Shown here in pieces: positions 1-9,600 of a stretch of DNA of 64,000 bases. Below the pieces are notes generated by a model. The model saw only the letters and a program-made list of their open reading frames with translations, ran no database searches and was not told the origin of the DNA. The DNA lies in contig NZ_WQFE01000014.1 of the NCBI RefSeq assembly GCF_013033965.1, forward strand, positions 1-64,000, given 5' to 3'. Made by a program: the position numbers and the translations under genes. Every line of letters starts with the position of its first letter. The first letter of the stretch is position 1. The DNA is from Ruegeria atlantica. GTDB lineage: Bacteria; Pseudomonadota; Alphaproteobacteria; Rhodobacterales; Rhodobacteraceae.

Positions 1-55
1 CAATCGTGCCGATGTTGACGTGCGGTTTTGTACGCTCAAACTTTTCCTTTGCCAT
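1..55 (-). CDS. tuf: Elongation factor Tu, N-terminal 18 codons (cut by window edge)
   Basis: EF-Tu is the GTPase that delivers aminoacyl-tRNA to the ribosome. The minus strand reads MAKEKFERTKPHVNIGTI from an ATG at 53-55, the near-invariant EF-Tu N-terminus just before the P-loop, which lies outside the window. A GAGG ribosome binding site sits a few bases upstream of the ATG. Only the first 18 codons are present, so this is a partial gene, but the peptide is diagnostic. Confidence 0.95.
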   Translation of the reverse strand, partial: MAKEKFERTKPHVNIGTI

Positions 56-81
56 TCCTCAGGCGCCCTTTTGCGATTTGG

Positions 82-96
82 GGGACCCTTGGTCCC
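82..96 (-). promoter_or_regulatory. Short hairpin in the tuf 5' leader
   Basis: GGGACC (82-87) and GGTCCC (91-96) form a perfect 6-bp stem with a 3-base loop between the lipoprotein gene at 169-762 and tuf. There is no following T-run, so it is either a leader structure of tuf or a weak end signal of the upstream gene. The rest of 56-168 holds nothing recognisable; I looked for a tRNA and found no cloverleaf. Confidence 0.3.
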
Positions 97-168
97 GTGG
101 TTACATCTGCGCGCGCGAGATATTTGGTTCAAAGGGGAAAATCAAGCACATCCTGCGTTAAAAGGTCT

Positions 169-762
169 TTAGGACGCCGGATTTTGCGTAACCTCGACGG
201 AATCCAACGGCTGAATCAGGTCCGGACGCCGATCAAACCAGCCATTGTCCTTGTGTTCCTCGGCCAACCATTCTTCCACGCGGTCGGCTACCTTGAGGGC
301 CAGACCGTCCATCTGTTCTTCTCTGGTGCGGGTATTTCCAGATCCCGTCAGGGCGCTTTCACCAGTCGTGTCTTCCAGAACCTGGAATTGCTTGCCCTTG
401 GCCAGAAACTCTTTTTTGCGCACGTCATAAACGTTTACCAGAACGATTGCCGTGCTTTTGGGATTATAGATCACCGGGACACCCGGAGGGGCCAGCATAT
501 AGCCTTCAAGGCTGATCCCTATGTCATATTCCTGCGCGCCCTCATAGCGGCCAAGCCGGATATCCACAGCGTTCTGAATGGCGTCTTCCCACTCTTCGGG
601 AGTCGCGTCCCGCGATACCGGACCCTGCCGGGCCTTTTCGGCAAAGGCATAGTTGACGCGCAGTTTGAATTCGCCCAGTGACTCAGGCTCTTCATAAAGC
701 TGCGTCTGCGTGCATGCGCCCGTCAGGGCCAGTCCGGTAATCAGGGTCAATATGCGCAACAT
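169..762 (-). CDS. Predicted outer-membrane or periplasmic lipoprotein, unknown function
   Basis: The 197-residue protein opens with a lipoprotein signal peptide: positive start MLR, a hydrophobic stretch and lipobox LTGAC with the lipidated cysteine at residue 17. The mature part is acidic and soluble, with an alternating beta-strand-like section around residues 75-130 (GISLEGYML, TAIVLVNVYDV, EFLAKGKQFQVLED) and a C-terminal helical segment. It has no catalytic motif I recognise. It lies between parC and tuf on the same strand, about 100 bases below parC, and could be co-transcribed. Product class is sure; function is not known to me. Confidence 0.8.
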   Translation of the reverse strand: MLRILTLITGLALTGACTQTQLYEEPESLGEFKLRVNYAFAEKARQGPVSRDATPEEWEDAIQNAVDIRLGRYEGAQEYDIGISLEGYMLAPPGVPVIYNPKSTAIVLVNVYDVRKKEFLAKGKQFQVLEDTTGESALTGSGNTRTREEQMDGLALKVADRVEEWLAEEHKDNGWFDRRPDLIQPLDSVEVTQNPAS

Positions 763-861
763 GTCTCTCGTCTCGATAGGCCTGTTTTTCTTTGATCTAG
801 CGCACCGATACGGCCTGTGCCAAGCGGTATCGGCAGAAATCCACCCGCAAGCGCGGCTTGC

Positions 862-3210
862 TCACGAGAATTTATAGTCGCGCGGGAAACCATAGGGTGG
901 CTTTTTGCCCACGCTGGCCCGTTTGGCCAGCCACTGAGACATGTCCGCCTCGTGCCGGGTTTTCTCGCCACCCATGGACCATTTGAGGCCCTCTTCCCAA
1001 TTAAAGGTGGTGATGTCGGACAAGCCGCCGTCCAGTTCCAGCGTCCCCTGCCGGCCGCGTGCCATATTGTATTTTTGCAGGCGCACACCCTTACCGCGGC
1101 CCATTTCCGGCAGCTCATCCACTGGGAACACAAGGAATTTGCCATTTTGGGACACCACTGCGACGTGGTCACCTGAAACCGGCTTACAGATCATCGCGGT
1201 CTCGTCACCCTTGACGTTCAGCACCTGTTTGCCATTGCGAGTCTGCGCCAGCACGTCGTCCTCGGGCACCATAAAGCCGTTGCCCGCATCAGAGGCCACC
1301 AACAGCTTGCGTCCCGGCTTGTGAATTAAGATGTCGATGATCTGGGCCTCATTCGGCAAATCGACCATCAGTCGTAGCGGCTCGCCCATGCCCCGCCCGC
1401 CGGGTAGATTCGCAGCACTGACCGTGTAGAAACGACCATTCGAAGCAAACACCAGCAGACGGTCAGTGGTTTCGGCATGGAAGATGAATCGTGGCCCGTC
1501 TCCATCCTTGAACTTCAACTCGCGCTTGAGGTCGATATGACCAGTCATTGCGCGGATCCAACCCATCTGAGAGCACACGACCGTAATTGGTTCGCGGTCG
1601 ATCATCGCCTCCAGCGGAACTTCCTCGACCTGCCCGGCTTCGGCAAACTGTGTCCGGCGTGCGCCACCCTCGTAGTCTTTACCGAATGTCTTTTTGGTTT
1701 CTTTCAACTGCTCTGAGATTTTTGCCCATTGCAGGGACGGATCGGCCAGCAGGTCTTCAAGATTGGCACGCTCCAGCATCAATTCGTCGCGTTCGCGGAC
1801 TAGCTCCATTTCTTCGAGACGCCGCAGGCTGCGTAGGCGCATGTTAAGGATCGCATCGACCTGAACCTCGGACAGCTCACCCTCGCCCGGCTTGGGCGAA
1901 ACATAGTCGGCCTCACTGGTGGCGCGGACATGGTCGATACCCCAATCCTCGCGCATCAGCGCGGCTTTGGGGTCCTCGTCGTAGCGGATGATGTCGATTA
2001 CACGGTCGAGGTTCAGGAAGGCGACGATAAAGCCCTCCAAGACCTCCAACCGGTGGTCGATCTTGGCCATACGGTGACGCGAACGGCGCAGCAGCACCTC
2101 TTGCCTGTGATCTAGGAAGGCGCGCAGCACTTCCTTCATCGAGCAGACCTTGGGCGTCACCCCGTCGATCAGCACGTTCATGTTCAGGCTAAACCGAACC
2201 TCAAGATCCGAGTTGCGATAGAGCATGCCCATCAGCACCTCGGGGTCCACGTTTTTCGAACGCGGCTCAAGGATCAGGCGGATGTCATCGGCGGATTCGT
2301 CTCGCACATCGGCGAGTATCGGAATCTTCTTGGTCTGGATTAGCTCGGCGATCTTTTCGATCAGCTTGGATTTCTGAACCTGATAGGGAATTTCGGTGAC
2401 AACGATCTGCCATTGACCCCGGCCCAGATCTTCAACCTCGAACTTACAGCGAAGACGGAACGAGCCTCGTCCGGTACGATAGGCCTGCGCGATGTTCTCG
2501 GGCGGCTCGACGATCACGCCACCGGTCGGGAAATCCGGGCCGGGCACGTAGTTCAGCAGGGTGTCGTCGCGTGCGTCGGGCGTCTTGATCAGATGCAGGC
2601 AAGCATCGCACAGCTCGGCAATGTTATGCGGCGGAATATTCGTCGCCATCCCCACCGCGATCCCGCTGGAGCCATTGGCCAGCAGGTTCGGGAACTGTGC
2701 CGGCAGCACAACCGGCTCGGTCAGGGTGCCATCATAGTTGTCACGGAAATCAACGGCGTCCTCGTTCAGACCTTCCAGCAGGGCCTCGGCTACGATGGTC
2801 ATCCGCGCCTCGGTATAGCGTGAGGCCGCCGGGTTATCGCCGTCGATGTTGCCAAAGTTCCCCTGCCCGTCAACCAGCGGATAACGGACGTTGAAGTCCT
2901 GCGCCAGGCGCGCCATCGCATCATAAATCGCAGCGTCACCGTGCGGGTGATAGTTACCCATCACGTCGCCGGAAATCTTCGCCGACTTACGGAACCCGCC
3001 CGTTGCGTTCAGTCGCAGCTCGCGCATCGCATAAAGGATTCGCCGGTGTACCGGCTTCAACCCGTCGCGCGCGTCAGGCAAGGCCCGGTGCATGATGGTG
3101 GACAGCGCATAGGTCAGATAGCGTTCGCCAATTGCGCGGCGCAGTGGTTCCGCTACCTCGCCCCCGTTGTCGGGGGCCTCCATATTGGGGTCGTCGATCG
3201 TATCGTTCAT
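862..3210 (-). CDS. parC: DNA topoisomerase IV subunit A
   Basis: ParC cuts and rejoins DNA to decatenate daughter chromosomes, together with ParE (not in this window). The catalytic tyrosine is Y132 in ASRYTEARM, and the quinolone-determining segment is [12 protein letters not shown] (residues 88-99). The C-terminal part carries degenerate beta-pinwheel repeats (for example around [19 protein letters not shown]), fewer than in GyrA, which fits ParC. I chose the ATG at 3208-3210 (MNDTIDDPN); the frame stays open to 3291, but that leader does not look like the family. At 782 residues the length is normal. Ala93 replaces the serine common at the E. coli Ser80 position. Confidence 0.96.
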   Translation of the reverse strand: MNDTIDDPNMEAPDNGGEVAEPLRRAIGERYLTYALSTIMHRALPDARDGLKPVHRRILYAMRELRLNATGGFRKSAKISGDVMGNYHPHGDAAIYDAMARLAQDFNVRYPLVDGQGNFGNIDGDNPAASRYTEARMTIVAEALLEGLNEDAVDFRDNYDGTLTEPVVLPAQFPNLLANGSSGIAVGMATNIPPHNIAELCDACLHLIKTPDARDDTLLNYVPGPDFPTGGVIVEPPENIAQAYRTGRGSFRLRCKFEVEDLGRGQWQIVVTEIPYQVQKSKLIEKIAELIQTKKIPILADVRDESADDIRLILEPRSKNVDPEVLMGMLYRNSDLEVRFSLNMNVLIDGVTPKVCSMKEVLRAFLDHRQEVLLRRSRHRMAKIDHRLEVLEGFIVAFLNLDRVIDIIRYDEDPKAALMREDWGIDHVRATSEADYVSPKPGEGELSEVQVDAILNMRLRSLRRLEEMELVRERDELMLERANLEDLLADPSLQWAKISEQLKETKKTFGKDYEGGARRTQFAEAGQVEEVPLEAMIDREPITVVCSQMGWIRAMTGHIDLKRELKFKDGDGPRFIFHAETTDRLLVFASNGRFYTVSAANLPGGRGMGEPLRLMVDLPNEAQIIDILIHKPGRKLLVASDAGNGFMVPEDDVLAQTRNGKQVLNVKGDETAMICKPVSGDHVAVVSQNGKFLVFPVDELPEMGRGKGVRLQKYNMARGRQGTLELDGGLSDITTFNWEEGLKWSMGGEKTRHEADMSQWLAKRASVGKKPPYGFPRDYKFS

Positions 3211-3410
3211 ATATGATGTGATACGCCGCAAGAGCGCGCTGGTAAAGCAAGCTGAGCGCATTTTGCTGGGGACAAGTCGCGCTTTTTGCAACAGGGGGAG
3301 ATAAGTCCCGGATTTCCCCGGTTTTTCGACACGAGGCGCGAAATATGATAGGCTGTCTTCATTAGACTGCTGCCTATTTCTTGTACCTAACGATTGCCGG
3401 GGGATGCGCC

Positions 3411-4022
3411 ATGACGCGCCTTATTGTTTTGACTTTCGCCGCACTTGGCTGGTGTTTTTATGTAATGAGCGGCGGGCCCAATTTTGAACCGCGCGGAATG
3501 CGGAGCGATCAACCTGCCCGCGTCGCTTCTGTTTCAAAACCTGCGACCGTCGCACCCGCTCGGGTTGAAGAGCTTGTGACAAACGTTGCCGTGCGTACAC
3601 CGTCAGCGCGTGCGCAGCCACAACCCGACACCGAAGAGATCGTGCAGATCGTGGCCGAACCTGCCAGCCTTCAGGCGCTGTCAGGCATCTCGGTATTCGA
3701 TGATCAGAGCGCGAGCATCACGCTTGCCTCGCTGGAAGATGGTGTGGCCGGACTACGTCAGACCGCCGATGCGCCCCTGCCTGAAACATCTGATGCAACC
3801 GTGATTCCCGAACCGGAAAAGGACATCCGCGAAATCTCGGGAACGCGGGTGAATATGCGCGATGGGCCTGGCACCATCTACCCAATTGTCGGCAAAGCGA
3901 CCATCGGACAGAAGGTTGAAGTACTGAGCGAATCCGGAACCGGTTGGCTGCGCCTGCGCGTGTTGCCCGCGCAACAGGTCGGTTGGATTTCAGCCTCATT
4001 GGTTCGAAAAATTCAAAACTGA
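3411..4022 (+). CDS. SH3 type 3 domain protein, membrane-anchored
   Basis: A 203-residue protein with an N-terminal hydrophobic segment (residues 3-20) serving as signal or anchor, a low-complexity linker to about residue 138, and a C-terminal bacterial SH3 domain (residues 140-203) with the typical [17 protein letters not shown] start and GWISASLV end. Such domains bind peptidoglycan or proteins in the envelope. A GC-rich GGGG run precedes the ATG at 3411; the frame is open further up but lacks a credible start. It is transcribed away from parC and is followed 69 bases later by an SDR gene. Confidence 0.85.
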   Translation: MTRLIVLTFAALGWCFYVMSGGPNFEPRGMRSDQPARVASVSKPATVAPARVEELVTNVAVRTPSARAQPQPDTEEIVQIVAEPASLQALSGISVFDDQSASITLASLEDGVAGLRQTADAPLPETSDATVIPEPEKDIREISGTRVNMRDGPGTIYPIVGKATIGQKVEVLSESGTGWLRLRVLPAQQVGWISASLVRKIQN

Positions 4023-4091
4023 CGCTGCACCGTCATTGTCCTGCCCCTCACCTGGCAATAGTTTTAGCCTGAATTGAAGGTCAGGAAAATC

Positions 4092-4919
4092 ATGCAGAAA
4101 ACCATTCTTATCACCGGCTGCTCGTCCGGCATTGGTCTGGATGCGGCACACGGTATGCGTGCGCGCGGCTGGCGCGTCTTTGCATCTTGCCGCCAGCAGC
4201 GCGATTGCGACCGGCTGCGGGCGCAGGGATTTGAAAGCCCTCGCATCGACTATACCGACGCCGCCAGCATCGCCTCGGGCCTGACCGAAGTGCTTGAAGC
4301 CACCGGGGGCACTTTGGACGCGTTGTTCAACAACGGTGCCCATGGCCTGCCCGGCGCGGTCGAGGATTTGCCGACAGATGGCCTGCGCGTGATATTCGAG
4401 GCCAACTTCTTTGGGTGGCATGAACTGACCCGGCTGGTGATTCCCGTCATGCGGGCGCAGGGACATGGGCGAATCGTTCAGAACTCGTCGGTTCTGGGGT
4501 TTGTGGCCTTCCCCTGGCGCGGTGCCTATGTGGCAACGAAATACGCCATCGAAGGTCTGACCGACACTATGCGCCTGGAGCTGGCCGGGACAAACATCAA
4601 GGCCATCCTGATTGAACCAGGTCCGATCACGTCGAAAATTCGTGAGAATTCGATCCCCTTCTTCGAACGTTTCATCAATTGGGAAAACTCGGCCCTGAGG
4701 GAAAAATACGAGTCTTCGCTTTTGAAAAGACTGTATGAATCCTCGGGACCAGATCGTTTCGAACTGCCTGCATCTGCGGTAACAGAAAAGCTGGCCCATG
4801 CGGTCGAATCCAAAAGGCCGCGCGCACGTTACTATGTCACGACACCGACCTATATCGCCGGCTACCTGCGCCGCCTTTTGCCCACCCGCACCATCGACCG
4901 CATTCTGTCGGACGTCTGA
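4092..4919 (+). CDS. Short-chain dehydrogenase/reductase
   Basis: Classical SDR of 275 residues using NAD(P)H: the Rossmann glycine motif TGCSSGIG is at residues 8-15, the structural NNG at 80-82 (NNAG in most relatives), catalytic Ser132 or Ser133, and Tyr146 with Lys150 in YVATK. The Arg and Ser residues after the glycine motif hint at NADP preference. The substrate cannot be told from sequence. The ATG at 4092 follows AGGA; an upstream in-frame TTG is less likely. The C-terminus (TYIAGYLRRLLPTRTIDRIL) resembles SDRs annotated as acting on lipids or retinol, which I treat as a weak hint only. Confidence 0.88.
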   Translation: MQKTILITGCSSGIGLDAAHGMRARGWRVFASCRQQRDCDRLRAQGFESPRIDYTDAASIASGLTEVLEATGGTLDALFNNGAHGLPGAVEDLPTDGLRVIFEANFFGWHELTRLVIPVMRAQGHGRIVQNSSVLGFVAFPWRGAYVATKYAIEGLTDTMRLELAGTNIKAILIEPGPITSKIRENSIPFFERFINWENSALREKYESSLLKRLYESSGPDRFELPASAVTEKLAHAVESKRPRARYYVTTPTYIAGYLRRLLPTRTIDRILSDV

Positions 4920-4999
4920 GGCGAAATTACCCGTTCGCTTTTCAAGCGCATGAGGCTAGATGATAGCCCAACGAAACAAGAAACGCGGACGGTGTGCTT

Positions 5000-5203
5000 A
5001 TGGACCTTTTAATGGTCATTTTGCTGTTGGCCATGGCGGCGGTCGTCGTCGTGCTGGCGATCGGCATCTCCAATTTCGGCAAAAGCGGCAAAGCCGCTGC
5101 GATGAAAAGCAACAAGATGATGCGCCTGCGCATCCTGTTTCAGTTCATTGCCGTAGTGCTGATCGTGCTCTACGTCTACTTGCGCGGACAAGGAGTTCAA
5201 TAA
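5000..5203 (+). CDS. Twin-transmembrane small protein, HIG1 type
   Basis: A 67-residue membrane protein with two hydrophobic helices (about residues 3-25 and 44-61) separated by a basic loop (KSGKAAAMKSNKMMRLR). This hairpin form is the HIG1-like twin-transmembrane family seen in many alphaproteobacteria, related to proteins that associate with cytochrome oxidase in mitochondria; a respiratory role here is inference. The ATG at 5000 follows GGACGG. Its stop codon directly abuts the adenosyltransferase ATG, so the two are one transcription unit. Confidence 0.8.
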   Translation: MDLLMVILLLAMAAVVVVLAIGISNFGKSGKAAAMKSNKMMRLRILFQFIAVVLIVLYVYLRGQGVQ

Positions 5204-5776
5204 ATGGTCGTTCTGAACAAGATCTACACGCGCACCGGTGATGACGGAAAAACAGCGCTGGGCAACGGGGAACGTGTCGCCAAATACTCGGGTCGTGTGG
5301 CAGCCTATGGCACCGTTGACGAACTGAACGCCTTTGTCGGCGTTGCGCGGACCGAGGCGGAGGGCGAAGTCGATGCCGCGCTAGCGCGCATTCAGAACGA
5401 CCTGTTCGATCTGGGCGCAGATTTCTGTCGCCCCGATATGGAAAAAGACGCTGAGGCTGATTACCCGCCCCTGCGCATCGTCGCATCGCAGATCGATCGG
5501 TTGGAAGCCGAAATCGATGTTATGAATGAAACGCTGGAGCCGCTACGCAGCTTCATCCTGCCTGGCGGATCGCGTCTTGCCGCGCACCTGCATGTCTGCA
5601 GAACCGTATCCCGCCGTGCCGAGCGTTTGGCGGTAGAGCTGACCAACATGGAACCCGTAAACGAGGTCGCGGTAAAATACCTCAACCGCCTGAGCGACTG
5701 GTTTTTTGTCGCTGCCCGCTGTGCCAACGAGAATGGCACCGCTGACGTTTTGTGGGTACCGGGCGCCAACCGCTGA
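5204..5776 (+). CDS. Cob(I)alamin adenosyltransferase, PduO/MMAB type
   Basis: Transfers the adenosyl group of ATP to cob(I)alamin, giving adenosylcobalamin for mutases such as methylmalonyl- and ethylmalonyl-CoA mutase. The 190-residue protein has the N-terminal ATP-binding motif IYTRTGDDGKT (residues 7-17), YGTVDELNAFVG, and the helical SRLAAHLHVCRTVSRRAER signature of the PduO family. AAGGAG lies about ten bases before the ATG, inside the end of the upstream small membrane gene, with zero intergenic spacing. It fits with the cobalamin genes at 45.6-47.4 kb and with mcd in this window. Confidence 0.93.
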   Translation: MVVLNKIYTRTGDDGKTALGNGERVAKYSGRVAAYGTVDELNAFVGVARTEAEGEVDAALARIQNDLFDLGADFCRPDMEKDAEADYPPLRIVASQIDRLEAEIDVMNETLEPLRSFILPGGSRLAAHLHVCRTVSRRAERLAVELTNMEPVNEVAVKYLNRLSDWFFVAARCANENGTADVLWVPGANR

Positions 5777-5830
5777 GCGCATTCAAAGCAATAAAGTTTC
5801 ACTTCGTTGCGTCAAAATACACGAAACGCG

Positions 5831-5886
5831 ACGTCTCAAGTTCATGACGTGACGATTTTGCTCTGTTGCAGCGCGAATTGAGACGT
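5831..5886. promoter_or_regulatory. Spaced 9-bp inverted repeat upstream of etfB
   Basis: ACGTCTCAA (5831-5839) and TTGAGACGT (5878-5886) are perfect inverted copies separated by 38 bases. The second arm ends 71 bases before the etfB start. Copies of GACGT also occur between the arms (5846-5850). The arrangement resembles a pair of half-sites for a regulator rather than a terminator, since no T-run follows. The regulator is unknown. Confidence 0.4.
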
Positions 5887-5957
5887 TATTCAGTCGTCCG
5901 AGAGCATTGGTGGAGTCGCAACGCGGCTTACCATTTTTTGTGAGGAGCAAGCGCAAA

Positions 5958-6716
5958 ATGAAGGTACTCGTGCCTGTCAAACGCGTGATTGACTACAACG
6001 TGAAGGTCCGCGTCAAAGCGGACGGCAGCGGTGTCGATCTCGCCAATGTTAAAATGTCGATGAACCCGTTCGACGAGATTGCTGTTGAAGAAGCGATTCG
6101 TCTGAAAGAAGCGGGCAAGGCTGATGAAGTCGTTGCGGTTTCGATCGGCGTGAAGCAGGCGCAGGAAACCCTGCGGACCGCGCTGGCCATGGGCGCCGAC
6201 CGCGCGATCCTGGTTGTTGCAGCCGATGACGTGCACACCGACATCGAACCTCTGGCCGTTGCCAAGATCCTGGCCAAAGTGGTCGAGGAAGAGCAGCCCG
6301 GTCTGGTTCTGGCCGGCAAGCAGGCAATCGACAACGACATGAACGCCACCGGTCAAATGCTGTCGGCCCTGCTGGGCTGGTCGCAGGGCACCTTTGCGTC
6401 CGAAGTCGACATCGAAGGCGACAGCGCCAAGATCACCCGTGAGGTGGACGGCGGTCTGCAGACCATCAGCGTCAAGATGCCGACCATCGTGACCGTTGAC
6501 CTGCGCCTGAACGAGCCGCGCTATGCGTCGCTGCCGAACATCATGAAGGCGAAGAAAAAGCCGCTGGACGAGAAAACCGCCGCCGATTACGGCGTCGATG
6601 TCACGCCGCGTCTGGAAATCGTCAAGACCGAAGAGCCGCCGGCACGTGCCGCCGGTATCATCGTAGGCTCGGTTGATGAGCTGGTCGAGAAACTCAAAGA
6701 AGCGGGGGCTGTGTAA
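5958..6716 (+). CDS. etfB: Electron transfer flavoprotein subunit beta
   Basis: ETF accepts electrons from acyl-CoA dehydrogenases and passes them to ETF-ubiquinone oxidoreductase; the beta subunit binds AMP and docks with alpha. The 252-residue protein begins [19 protein letters not shown] and has the family signature [16 protein letters not shown] and the later [22 protein letters not shown] recognition segment. The ATG at 5958 follows GAGGAGC. Its stop overlaps the etfA start by one base (TAATG), showing tight coupling. The likely clients in this window include Mcd. Confidence 0.96.
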   Translation: MKVLVPVKRVIDYNVKVRVKADGSGVDLANVKMSMNPFDEIAVEEAIRLKEAGKADEVVAVSIGVKQAQETLRTALAMGADRAILVVAADDVHTDIEPLAVAKILAKVVEEEQPGLVLAGKQAIDNDMNATGQMLSALLGWSQGTFASEVDIEGDSAKITREVDGGLQTISVKMPTIVTVDLRLNEPRYASLPNIMKAKKKPLDEKTAADYGVDVTPRLEIVKTEEPPARAAGIIVGSVDELVEKLKEAGAV

Positions 6717-7645
6717 TGGCTGTTCTTCTTCTCGCAGAAGTCAACAACGGCGAACTGGCGCTGGACGCCACCGCCAAGGCTGTCACCGCCGCAAAAGGTC
6801 TGGGTGACGTGACCGTTCTGGCCGCTGGCGGTTCCGCAGCTGCTGCCGGTGAGGCCGCCGCCAAGATCGACGGTGTCTCCAAGGTTCTGATTGCCGAAGA
6901 TGCATCGCTGGGTCACCGCCTGGCGGAATCGACTGCAGCCCTGATCGTGGGTCTGGCCGATGGTTATGAGCACATTGTTGCGCCTGCCACCACCGACGCC
7001 AAGAACGTGATGCCGCGCGTTGCAGCCCTGCTGGACGCGATGGTGATCTCGGATGCATCTGGCGTGGTTGACGGCTCGACCTTCGAGCGTCCGATCTATG
7101 CGGGTAACGCGATCCAGACCGTGAAATCGAACGACGCCAAGAAAGTCGTCACCTTCCGTACCGCGTCCTTTGATGCGGCGGGCGAAGGCGGCTCGGCTGC
7201 GGTTGAGACCATCTCGGTTGGCGACAATCCTGGTCTGTCGTCGTGGGTCGAGGACAAGGTTGCTGAAAGCGACCGTCCGGAATTGACCTCGGCTGGCGTT
7301 GTTGTCTCGGGCGGCCGTGGTGTCGGCTCGGAAGAGGACTTCAAACTGATCGAAGGTTTGGCTGACAAGCTGGGCGCAGCTGTTGGTGCCTCGCGCGCCG
7401 CCGTTGACTCGGGCTATGCCCCGAACGACTGGCAGGTGGGTCAGACCGGTAAAGTCGTTGCACCTGACCTGTATGTCGCCGTCGGCATCTCGGGCGCGAT
7501 CCAGCACCTTGCTGGTATGAAAGACTCGAAAGTGATCGTTGCGATCAACAAGGACGAAGAAGCGCCGATCTTCCAGGTCGCAGACTTCGGACTGGTCGCC
7601 GACCTGTTCCAGGCGGTACCGGAACTGACCGAGAAACTCGGCTGA
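6716..7645 (+). CDS. etfA: Electron transfer flavoprotein subunit alpha
   Basis: FAD-binding partner of EtfB. The 309-residue protein has the N-terminal ETF domain (about 1-185) and the C-terminal FAD domain with [10 protein letters not shown] near residues 197-206 and the diagnostic signature [16 protein letters not shown] followed by KVIVAINKD. Length is normal for the family. It overlaps etfB by one base and is followed by a strong bidirectional terminator. Confidence 0.97.
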   Translation: MAVLLLAEVNNGELALDATAKAVTAAKGLGDVTVLAAGGSAAAAGEAAAKIDGVSKVLIAEDASLGHRLAESTAALIVGLADGYEHIVAPATTDAKNVMPRVAALLDAMVISDASGVVDGSTFERPIYAGNAIQTVKSNDAKKVVTFRTASFDAAGEGGSAAVETISVGDNPGLSSWVEDKVAESDRPELTSAGVVVSGGRGVGSEEDFKLIEGLADKLGAAVGASRAAVDSGYAPNDWQVGQTGKVVAPDLYVAVGISGAIQHLAGMKDSKVIVAINKDEEAPIFQVADFGLVADLFQAVPELTEKLG

Positions 7646-7681
7646 TCTAAAGCAAAGCTTTTTCGTCGAAGAATCTGAAAA

Positions 7682-7706
7682 GGCCCGCCAACTGGCGGGC
7701 CTTTTT
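7682..7706. terminator. Bidirectional rho-independent terminator
   Basis: GGCCCGCC (7682-7689), four-base loop, GGCGGGCC (7694-7701), then five T on the plus strand; on the minus strand the same stem is followed by TTTT (7678-7681 read as A). It ends both etfA and the convergent DUF6473 gene, whose stop codon overlaps the last T. Confidence 0.9.
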
Positions 7707-8527
7707 CAATGCAAGTTGCGTATTGGTCCCATCAAGGCCCCCGCAATCGACCGATGCGCGGCGGGGCCAATCATGTGTTCTGCCATCGGCTGTTGTAATG
7801 TGCCAAACAGCATATCCTCAATCTCGTCAGACTGGCCGCACACCTGTGTATTGACGTCCACGATATCGTTGCAGAATTGGCCGACGGACTTAATCATCTG
7901 ATCCGTTATTTCGACGTCTGCGATGTCCGAAGGCTGTTCACCTAGTGCTTTTCGAATAACCTGCAGTCGCAAGAAAATTACTGGAGTTTCCAAATCTTGC
8001 AGAAACCCAACGACTTGCCGCAACCAGTTTCGACGCAACTCGTCCAAAACGACTTCGAGGCGTGAATCGCGAAGCTTGTTTAGAGAGGTCATCAGGTGGC
8101 GCACGAAATGCACCTCGGTAAAGTCGATTTCCGGAAAAAGGCGGATCAAATCTTCCGTCGGTGCCAGAAAGCGATCGTTGCGCCTGGGATGAACGCGGTA
8201 GAAGTGGTTCGATTGCCCAAGAAGCCCCGGTGCCTGTACGACGCACAGATCTGCGCCGTTCAACATATCGCGCAGCCCATTGTCATGACACAGCGCGTCG
8301 ACGCCGCTGAACAGGCATCCAAAGTTCAAAACGCGCCGTTCGAGCCTGTCTTCAAGAATCGCAGAAAATGGCCGTTCGACGAATCGCCCGAATGTCTCAT
8401 CTCCGCCAACGCAGGCCACGTAGGGTTGATCAAGAACACGCCGTGTACCGCGAAACCACAGTCGCGACCCGTCATACTGGCATACCTCATGCCCGGGTCC
8501 CCCCGAGCCTGTCTGTTGATAGCTCAT
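7706..8527 (-). CDS. DUF6473 family protein
   Basis: A 273-residue protein starting [20 protein letters not shown] with GGTGAG upstream. The pattern [30 protein letters not shown] and the block [16 protein letters not shown] is that of DUF6473, a family I know from roseobacters. The [10 protein letters not shown] segment and the [11 protein letters not shown] stretch recall an SGNH-like or sulfotransferase-like layout, but I do not assign activity. The frame remains open to 8749, which would overlap the divergent dehydrogenase gene, so I prefer the internal ATG. It separates the etf pair from the 3-hydroxyacyl-CoA dehydrogenase gene and is oriented against both. Confidence 0.85.
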   Translation of the reverse strand: MSYQQTGSGGPGHEVCQYDGSRLWFRGTRRVLDQPYVACVGGDETFGRFVERPFSAILEDRLERRVLNFGCLFSGVDALCHDNGLRDMLNGADLCVVQAPGLLGQSNHFYRVHPRRNDRFLAPTEDLIRLFPEIDFTEVHFVRHLMTSLNKLRDSRLEVVLDELRRNWLRQVVGFLQDLETPVIFLRLQVIRKALGEQPSDIADVEITDQMIKSVGQFCNDIVDVNTQVCGQSDEIEDMLFGTLQQPMAEHMIGPAAHRSIAGALMGPIRNLH

Positions 8528-8689
8528 ATCACTCACCCATTTTTCACCCGGTTGCCATCTTGCAGCCGCAAATCTTGAGAAATTCCTAATGTGCGCATTT
8601 GAAGCAAATTCGAGCGGCTTGATCCCCTTGCCGCCCACCCTGATCTGCCGATACTGTCGCCGTATCCTGAGACACAAAGGCACCTGAAC

Positions 8690-9565
8690 ATGGATGTAAA
8701 ATCGGTCGGAGTGATTGGCGCAGGTCAGATGGGCAATGGCATTGCCCATGTTCTGGCGCTGGCGGAATATGACGTTCTGCTGAACGATGTCTCGCAGGAC
8801 GCGCTGGACGGCGCCGTGGCGACGATTGAAGGCAATCTGGCCCGTCAGGCGTCAAAGGGCAAAATCTCGGACGAGGCGATGCAAGCCGCATTAAATCGGA
8901 TCAAGACGACACTGGAACTGCCCCGACTTGGTCAGACCGACCTGGTGATTGAAGCCGCAACCGAGAGGGAAGCGATAAAGCAGGCGATTTTTGAAGACCT
9001 GCAGCCGCATCTTCTGCCGCATACGATTCTGACATCCAATACATCCTCGATCTCGATCACCCGACTTGCCAGCCGAACGGACCGGCCCGAGCGGTTCATG
9101 GGGTTCCACTTCATGAACCCAGTGCCTGTGATGCAACTGGTCGAGCTGATCCGGGGCATTGCCACCGATGAAGAGACTTTTAAGTCTTGCAAAGCTGTCG
9201 TGGATCGTCTGGGCAAGACCGCCGCCAGCGCAGAGGATTTCCCCGCCTTTATCGTGAACCGGATTTTGATGCCGATGATCAATGAGGCTGTTTACACCCT
9301 GTACGAAGGTGTTGGCAGCGTACAATCCATCGACCAGTCAATGCGGTTAGGCGCGAACCACCCGATGGGTCCGCTGGAACTGGCGGATTTCATTGGTTTG
9401 GACACTTGTCTAGCAATCATGAACGTGCTGCATGACGGGTTGGCGGATACCAAGTACCGGCCCTGCCCGTTGCTGACAAAATATGTCGAAGCCGGTTGGT
9501 TGGGGCGCAAGACCGAACGCGGGTTTTACGACTACAGAGGCGAAACTCCGGTCCCGACGCGCTAA
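8690..9565 (+). CDS. hbd: 3-hydroxybutyryl-CoA dehydrogenase
   Basis: NAD(P)-dependent oxidation of 3-hydroxyacyl-CoA to 3-ketoacyl-CoA, used in butanoate, polyhydroxybutyrate and beta-oxidation metabolism. The 291-residue protein shows the dinucleotide motif GVIGAGQMGNGIA (7-19), catalytic His140 in GFHFMNP and Glu152 in VELIRG, and the C-terminal helical domain with NHPMGPLELADFIGLD. It is a stand-alone two-domain enzyme, not a FadB fusion. Closeness to etfBA, with only the opposed DUF6473 gene between, suggests a shared acyl-CoA role. Whether it prefers short chains is inference. Confidence 0.92.
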   Translation: MDVKSVGVIGAGQMGNGIAHVLALAEYDVLLNDVSQDALDGAVATIEGNLARQASKGKISDEAMQAALNRIKTTLELPRLGQTDLVIEAATEREAIKQAIFEDLQPHLLPHTILTSNTSSISITRLASRTDRPERFMGFHFMNPVPVMQLVELIRGIATDEETFKSCKAVVDRLGKTAASAEDFPAFIVNRILMPMINEAVYTLYEGVGSVQSIDQSMRLGANHPMGPLELADFIGLDTCLAIMNVLHDGLADTKYRPCPLLTKYVEAGWLGRKTERGFYDYRGETPVPTR

Positions 9566-9600
9566 GGGGGCCAGCCCCCTCGCCCGGATTTCATCCGGGC
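9565..9600 (+). terminator. Tandem hairpins after hbd
   Basis: AGGGGG (9565-9570) pairs with CCCCCT (9575-9580), and GCCCGGAT (9582-9589) pairs with ATCCGGGC (9593-9600). A CCCCCGAGATATTTTTT stretch follows at 9604-9620, giving the T-run. The first arm overlaps the hbd stop codon. I recall that this hairpin-plus-CCCGAGATATTTTT arrangement recurs between genes in roseobacter genomes, but I cannot check that here. Confidence 0.7.

Noticed and set aside
56..168. Possible tRNA upstream of tuf
   Set aside because: tuf regions often carry tRNA genes, but no acceptor, D, anticodon and T arms pair here; GGTTC alone is not enough.
3211..3291. 27-codon N-terminal extension of parC
   Set aside because: Basic, unlike ParC N-termini; ATG 3210 begins a normal ParC.
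5000..5776. Riboswitch (cobalamin) ahead of the adenosyltransferase
   Set aside because: The gene directly abuts the small membrane gene and the 80 bases before that show no B12-box-like sequence.
6587..7507. 306-codon minus-strand open frame opposite etfA
   Set aside because: Shadow of etfA with low-complexity composition and no start signal.
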